Source of the DNA: Welwitschia mirabilis | Lineage: Eukaryota; Gnetophyta; Gnetopsida; Welwitschiales | Length of the DNA stretch: 64,000 nucleotides | Direction of reading: 5' to 3' | Assembly: GCA_051453625.1 (NCBI GenBank) | Contig: JBOZIK010000001.1 | Coordinates: 15,938,546-16,002,545 of the forward strand | Shown: one piece after another, positions 58,819 to 64,000 of the stretch | Numbering within the stretch: the first letter of the stretch is position 1 | How the letters are laid out: each line of letters begins with the position of its first letter | Position numbers and translations under genes: made by a program | Notes under the pieces: generated by a model | What the model was told of the DNA's origin: nothing | Seen by the model: the letters and a program-made list of their open reading frames with translations, nothing else | The model's database searches: none

Positions 58819-59700
58819 ATGTCCTCTAGTGAAAATATTTTCTCATCTATGTTCTCTTCATTTCTAGTAATCACAACTAAGAAGTTGAAAGGTAGTATCA
58901 ATTACACATCATTGTCTACTTCTATTGAGTTATGGTATATGGAACAGGGTGTTAACAATCATCTAATATTCAAAGCTAAACATGTAAAAAAAGATCAAGA
59001 TAATTAGAATAAAATTGATGCCTTATTGTGTAACTTACTATGGCAGTTAATTGATCTAAGCTTATATCCTATCTGTAAGTCATATCGTACATGTGTTGAG
59101 ATCTGTTCTCATGCCAAAATTCTTTATACAAATGATATTTAATGGTTATACCCTATTATTAATAATATAGTTTCTTTGAAGTAGCATGACTTGGCTAAGC
59201 CTGATTTTATTGTAGGATGACATCATTAAGAACTAAGTTTAATACATTGCTCTCAGTTGCAAAAGAGGAATCGATCCTAAGAGATAATCTTTTTATGGTT
59301 TTAACTCTTTCTGCTTTAGAACCAAATTTCTCTCTAGTACATGACCAAATTCTTATAAGTATCACTATGCCATCTAGTAATGAAGTATGTGTTTATCTTC
59401 TTTGAGTCTCTTCCATTAGTACCATGACAAACCCTATAATCACTAAGTCTTCAATTCTAATCTATTAGAATAAGAAAAGAGGAGAACAAGGAACTAGTTT
59501 TAGTGATAATATCAATAGGGGGAGCTACCCCAAGTCTAGTTTCTATTATAAGTTATGGTACATTAAGGATAAGTATCACAAGTTATATGGGATACCCCTT
59601 TGAGATGATAATGTGGCTCATGTGGATCATACTGACTCTTGTTCTAAGTCCTCTAAAGTGATACACTAGCCATTCTTACTTCTCATTGATACTAGATATG
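58819..59700 (+). pseudogene. Copia gag with zinc knuckle remnant (decayed)
   Basis: ATG at 58819 opens MSSSENIFSSMFSSFLVI. KLKGSINYTSLSTSIELWYM matches the Gag opening (N-Y-x-x-W-S-x-x-x-x-x-W). IDALLCNLLWQLIDLSL and AKILYTNDI follow, then, after a shift, MTSLRTKFNTLLSVAKEES and LFMVLTLSALEPNFSLVHDQ (59217-59405), all standard UBN2 blocks. YYKLWYIKDKYHKLYGIPL at about 59540-59597 is the zinc knuckle with Cys and His lost. Confidence 0.82.
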
Positions 59701-59789
59701 AGGAGTATTTCAAGTATTAAGTAGCTAGATATTCATCATCCTTTATTGATTTTATTATCCACACTAGTAATTCTACTACTTGCCTTACT

Positions 59790-60220
59790 TAGTACTCCAC
59801 TATGGGATCATAACTTATGGACTTGAGTGCTATACATTATATTTCTAGTAATCTGCATCTATTTAGTTATTTTGATAGAAAATCCTATTTATCTTTTAGT
59901 ACTCTTGCTAATACTCTTGAGGCTATTCTTAAAGCCATATGACAAGCTAAACCTCTTCCATTTTTACATTTAGATTCTATTTTAAATCTTTCTAATTATT
60001 CCTTTAATCTTATGTTGTGTCATTTTTTATGATTATTATTTTGTCATATAGGACCAAAGTATGAGACAGATGATTAACATAGGGAATGAGTTAGAAGATC
60101 TATATTATATCAAATCACTAGTTTCAAATGTTGTATGCTCTGCTACCAACTCTCCATATTTGCTTCATAATCACCTAGGACATCCTAGTTTATCAAAACT
60201 ATAAAAGATGATTCTTATCT
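59790..60220 (+). pseudogene. Copia protease and pre-integrase region
   Basis: MDLSAIHYISSN at about 59817-59852 occupies the D-S-G-A-T-D-H-M active site (catalytic Asp kept, Gly lost). LHNHLGHPSLSKL at about 60163-60201 is the H-x-R-L-G-H-P-S motif before integrase. Confidence 0.8.
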
Positions 60221-61395
60221 TGTCTAGTCTATCATCTTTTAATTATGAGTTTTATCAGTTTGGAAAATAGTCTCAAACTTCATTTTCAAAGTGTGTCAAT
60301 AATCAGGCTACATTTCCATTTATATAGTTCATTCACACATTTGGGATCTAATTCATGTCATTTCTATTTTAATTTTTTAATATTTTATAACCTTTATTGA
60401 TGATTATTTCCATTATACTTAGTTATTTATAATGAAAATTCATTTAGAACTTTTTAATATTTTTGAATCTTTATGTGTTGAGATTAAAACTTAATTTAAC
60501 ACATTTATTATGTGCTGCCTAGTGATAATGCCTATGAATACTTCTCTACTCATTTTCTAAATTCATGTCTTTTTAGAAAATTATTTATGAATTACCTTGT
60601 GCAAATATGCCATAGAAAAATGGGATTGCTAAATGTAAAATTAGACATTTCATTAAGATGACATGCATTCTTTTTAAACAATCATGGTCCTTTCCATTTT
60701 TAAACTAATGTTGTCCTCAATGCTTATTATCTTATTAATAGAATGACCTCATCAGTATTACAATACTAAACTGCTCATCAAATTTTGTATCTTGATCAAC
60801 CTTTATGTCTTCTTCCCTCACATATCTCTGGTTACATGTGCTTTACTCATAACTTATTTCCTAGTCAAGATAAACTCTCAGCATGATTACCTAAGTTTAT
60901 CTTCCTTGGATACTTCCATCTTTAAAAAAGTTATAAATGTTGTTTTCCAAATTATTAGAATTATTTTATTTTAGCTAATGTCACTTTTTTTAAATCATTA
61001 TCATATTTTTCTACTAATACTTTAGAAAGTCATAATACTTATGAGATCTTATTAGACTCATATCTCACTCCTATACCATGTGTTGAGTCTTCTAGATCTT
61101 TGCAAGTCTATCATCATCATCCTCATAATTCTCCTATTGTAGGTGTTGATTTATCTTTAAATAATATTCTAGTTCTTACAACTTTAGCTCCTCCAGTTTG
61201 ATTTCAAGTTTAAATTGACTCATAACCTACTTTAGCATGTCCATTAGCTAAGGCCCTCACTCTTGATGACCAACTCCCTATTGCTATTAAAAAAGGTACA
61301 AGGTCTACTAGAATCCTCATCCTATTTACACCTTCTTCAATTTATTGCAGTGTAAATTTATACAATCTTAAAGTCCTTAGGTAAATCTATAAATC
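60221..61395 (+). pseudogene. Copia integrase (decayed)
   Basis: QTSFSKCVNNQAT-type text near 60270-60310, NGIAKCKIRHFIKM near 60620-60660 (family N-G-V-A-E-R-K), IFLGYFHL near 60900-60925 (family F-L-G-Y-S) and LPIAIKKGTRSTR near 61285-61325 are in the right order. The last normally precedes RT closely. The frame then runs out at the LTR boundary. Confidence 0.8.
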
Positions 61396-61439
61396 ATATA
61401 ACTTGCAGAAAAACACACACTAGTATAGACGGGAGTTCA

Positions 61440-61662
61440 NNNNNNNNNNNNNNNNNNNNNNNNNNNNNNNNNNNNNNNNNNNNNNNNNNNNNNNNNNNNN
61501 NNNNNNNNNNNNNNNNNNNNNNNNNNNNNNNNNNNNNNNNNNNNNNNNNNNNNNNNNNNNNNNNNNNNNNNNNNNNNNNNNNNNNNNNNNNNNNNNNNNN
61601 NNNNNNNNNNNNNNNNNNNNNNNNNNNNNNNNNNNNNNNNNNNNNNNNNNNNNNNNNNNNNN
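61440..61662. other. Assembly gap, 223 N
   Basis: Inside the minus-strand gypsy-type LTR. Confidence 0.99.
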
Positions 61663-62032
61663 ACAAAGACTATCAAGTAGAACATGGAATGCAATATGGA
61701 ATGAAATAGAAATGCAATGCAAACCTACTATTAACCAAGCTCAACCTTAACAAAGGTTGCCCTTATAATCTAAATAAATCATAGCTTATCACTAACTAAG
61801 ACCAACTTAAACCATAAGAAACATTTATAAAATTGAAATGAAAAGATTTTTTATATTAATCAAAAGAATATTACATCCACTTAAAATAGAATAATAGCTC
61901 CTCAATGGAAGAGACATTGCCTAACACCAAGGAAACCCCCTTTTGTAGCCATGGGATGGACCTCCTACCTTCAAACTTCTGTCACAAGCATATCAAGTAC
62001 AAAAGATGGTTGGAATTGAAGGAGGAAAGGGG

Positions 62033-62040
62033 TATTTATA
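62033..62040 (-). promoter_or_regulatory. LTR TATA box
   Basis: Minus strand CTATAAATACCCC: a TATAAATA core inside the LTR, oriented into the element's R/U5 side. Confidence 0.55.
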
Positions 62041-62146
62041 GTTTTATAATGAACCGTAATACTAGATGCCCATTAGGGAAATCCTAGTCGCCCACATGAC
62101 CCATTTGGCACTTGTTACAATGTAATTTATTGCCGCAGTCTAAAAT

Positions 62147-62510
62147 CAACTATCGTCCTGTATGTCATCCACATGACCGAGGGGATGATGCTATCTTATT
62201 ACTTTGGATTGTGTGCCCATGCAATACCGTTAGCTCTGTGAATTACTTATGCATGTTACTGAGGCTGTCATCCTATATGTTGTGTAGACGACATAGGGAA
62301 TGACACCTTAGACTGTGTGCCCATGTGCTATTGTTACCTGCGAGTGTTGTCCTCACATCCATCATCCTTTCATGTCATCTAGACGATAAAGGGGATGATG
62401 CCTGCTGCTGTCCAAGTATTGTCCAGGTGCTGCTCCTTTGTAGTTGTGTTAATGAACTATCGTCCCCTTTGTCACAGGGACTACAGTGGGGACGACACTC
62501 TTCCTAAGCT
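62147..62510. repeat. Array of inverted GTCRTCC...GGGGAYGA modules
   Basis: Four imperfect units begin near 62152, 62267, 62361 and 62460 (spacing about 95-115 bases). Each pairs a GTCATCC/TCGTCC half with a downstream GGGGATGA/GGGGACGA half, a palindromic unit. It is locally richer in G, C and CpG than the surroundings. Confidence 0.65.
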
Positions 62511-62732
62511 CCTCAAGTAGCGAAAATCTGTCTTCTTCACCTTTAGTCGTCCTTCAATATGGTAAATATCGGAACATGCCTGAAATGCCTTCAATTAAAT
62601 CAAGAATTACATGTTTTCATGATCATCTTATCCTCTCTTCATAATCAGCATAATTGCATTTAAACCTGTATAAATGTCCTGCAAAAGTACTCCAAATACA
62701 CCATCAAATTCCTAAAAATTGGCATCGCAACA

Positions 62733-62745
62733 TAGCCCCCTACTT
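62733..62745 (-). other. Polypurine tract
   Basis: Minus strand TAAGTAGGGGGCTA directly before the LTR start; a near copy lies at about 62899-62915. Confidence 0.65.
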
Positions 62746-64000
62746 AGCCTTGTCAGTCCTTGATAAAGTAGGCAATCAACTAGATTGCGAGTCAATTTGA
62801 CTAAGATAATCATCAACTAAAGAAATGTAATTTAAGTTCTATTTATTATGCAGGATTAAATTGTAACAAGTTATTAATATAATTACTGCTGCATTTATAA
62901 GCCCCCTACTTAAACTCATCACAATAGTCCAAATAAATGTCATACATATAACAAGTTAAAGTGATAGTTCANNNNNNNNNNNNNNNNNNNNTAATGTATA
63001 GACATAATGCTGAAACTGATGTATAAGCTTAAGTAGTAATAATCTCAAAGAATAATGCATGAAAAGCTTATTAATGTTTATAAAAGGGTAAAGTATAAGA
63101 GTAATCATGGCATTATTTACATGATCAGAAACATAGCTTGAAAAATTAGTGAATGTGTTACCTACTCCTGCTAAATAATTTTCATAAAATGTATTCAAGT
63201 ACCATGTCCAAACAATGCATTATAAGTATCTATCATCCAAGATCAAAATAAACCTTAAAAAATGATATATTTTTGCTGTAATATTTTAGAAGAAAGCTCG
63301 AAGAATTGTTCTGGCCCTCCTCCCCCCCCACAGAAAAAGCAAGATGTCCCGAATTGCACAAAGGAAAAGGATTGACTATTATCCTCAATGTCGTGGGGAT
63401 GACATACAAGATGATAGTTTGTAAATAAGTTATTTGGACTGATTAGAAAAAAATTCTGAAAAAATTTGACAGCAAGCAAGTATTGGAGATGCAGCAGAAA
63501 AAACAGAAGCAAAAAATATGAAGAATTTATCTTTAAAAAGACAATCATGGAGAAAGAAACTGATGATATTATAATCATGCATAAAAATATAGGAAGAAAT
63601 GCTCATAAGTATTCCTCCAATGTGGTCTAGAGCCCATGAGTGTTTGAACATCTATAAGTAGATGAATGCAAACCAAATAACAAAAAAATTAGTAGAAAAC
63701 AAAAAGATCACACTAAGTAAGGGGAAAGAAATGCATTCATAGATAGTGCGGAAAAGGAAAAAAACCCTTATAAAGAAAACCTATGAGTAAAAATAAAAAT
63801 ATAACTAGAGAGCTACCAAATGATCAAGTTCTAATTATGATGTAGAAAAAGATATTATAACGAATTTGAAAAATTTCAAACAAAATAACTAAGAAAAAAC
63901 ATGATAAGAAATGGACAACTAGGAACATGAAGAAGATTTTCTTACCTACCCAAAATTAATCCTTAGCAAAGTCCCTTGGAAGAAATCATAAAATCACCTG
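62746..64000 (-). mobile_element. 3' internal end of the minus-strand gypsy-type element (runs off window)
   Basis: Non-coding AT-rich sequence with a second GTAGGGGGC tract (62899-62915), a 20-N gap (62972-62991), a C/G homopolymer patch (63318-63330) and, on the minus strand at about 63425-63385, text matching the LTR module at 62147 (ACTATCATCTTGTATGTCAT). No domain recognised. Confidence 0.45.
62972..62991. other. Assembly gap, 20 N
   Basis: In the internal end of the right-hand element. Confidence 0.99.

Larger units (their letters stand above)
57143..61403 (+). mobile_element. Ty1/copia element, short LTR, truncated after integrase
   Basis: LTR 57143-57350, PBS, then gag, zinc knuckle, protease, pre-integrase and integrase in order on the plus strand. 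The frame ends near 61380, just before the RT, where a minus-strand gypsy-type LTR begins at 61404. Stops and shifts throughout. The short LTR (about 210 bp) and UBN2-type Gag suggest an Ale/Ivana/Tork-like lineage, not settled. Confidence 0.8.
61404..62732 (-). repeat. LTR of a minus-strand gypsy-type element (3' LTR)
   Basis: Minus strand starts TGTTGCGATGCCAATTTTTA right after a purine tract and ends about 61404 (…TTTCTGCA), where copia coding stops. Contains a 223-N gap (61440-61662), a TATA box and an array of GTCATCC / GGGGATGA modules. The left end is by inference, since the second LTR is outside the window. Confidence 0.6.

Noticed and set aside
62112-62507. Plus-strand ORFs with CHPHD or CHLDDKGDD words
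   Set aside because: They are translations of the LTR repeat module; the same words appear on the opposite strand at about 63400, so not a protein.

Overview
This window is plant nuclear DNA, AT-rich and strongly CpG-poor, and I see no intact cellular gene, tRNA or rRNA gene in it. Almost everything recognisable is a decayed retrotransposon: non-LTR LINEs, Ty1/copia elements (some of SIRE/Maximus type, with about 1.5-kb LTRs and an extra 3' reading frame), a chromodomain Ty3/gypsy element, and other gypsy-type LTR elements. Initiator-Met tRNA primer sites, polypurine tracts, LTR lengths and domain orders all fit a seed plant. I cannot name the species. The reading frames are broken mostly by TAG or TAA where Gln or Trp is expected, as long-term C-to-T decay of methylated repeats would produce.

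Layout, left to right: (1) 1-2910, the 3' half of a LINE on the + strand. (2) 3722-12306, a complete minus-strand copia element with two LTRs, PBS, PPT and a TTATA/CTATA target duplication; it has gag and an env-like third ORF but no recognisable pol. (3) 12312-18050, AT-rich sequence with nothing clear. (4) 18301-29132, a chromovirus (Ty3/gypsy) array with three LTR copies. Its gag-pol lies at 24167-28500. Between the primer site and gag sits about 4 kb holding an antisense, intron-containing gene remnant and a higher-order minisatellite flanked by two outward-facing TATA boxes. (5) 29133-33364, possibly to about 34860, a second LINE of the same family on the minus strand, carrying endonuclease and RT.

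(6) 36300-55790 is a three-level nest. A minus-strand copia pol is split inside its RT by a 17-kb plus-strand gypsy-type element (LTRs 37535-38755 and 53485-54722). That element is itself split by a minus-strand SIRE-like copia array (43017-51523) that again has gag and the third ORF but no RT. (7) 57143-61403 is a plus-strand copia with a short LTR carrying an 82-bp alternating purine-pyrimidine tract, then gag, protease and integrase. It is cut off at 61404 by (8) a minus-strand gypsy-type LTR (61404-62732) whose internal region runs off the window end.

None of these elements looks able to move by itself. The points most worth following are the antisense spliced gene and divergent-promoter block in the chromovirus, the repeated gag plus third-ORF, pol-less architecture in two separate copia elements, and the GACGTC-like palindrome arrays that have decayed along CpG lines. 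Ten N gaps limit what can be read; two of the 100-N gaps lie in GA microsatellites. All identity judgements were made by eye.
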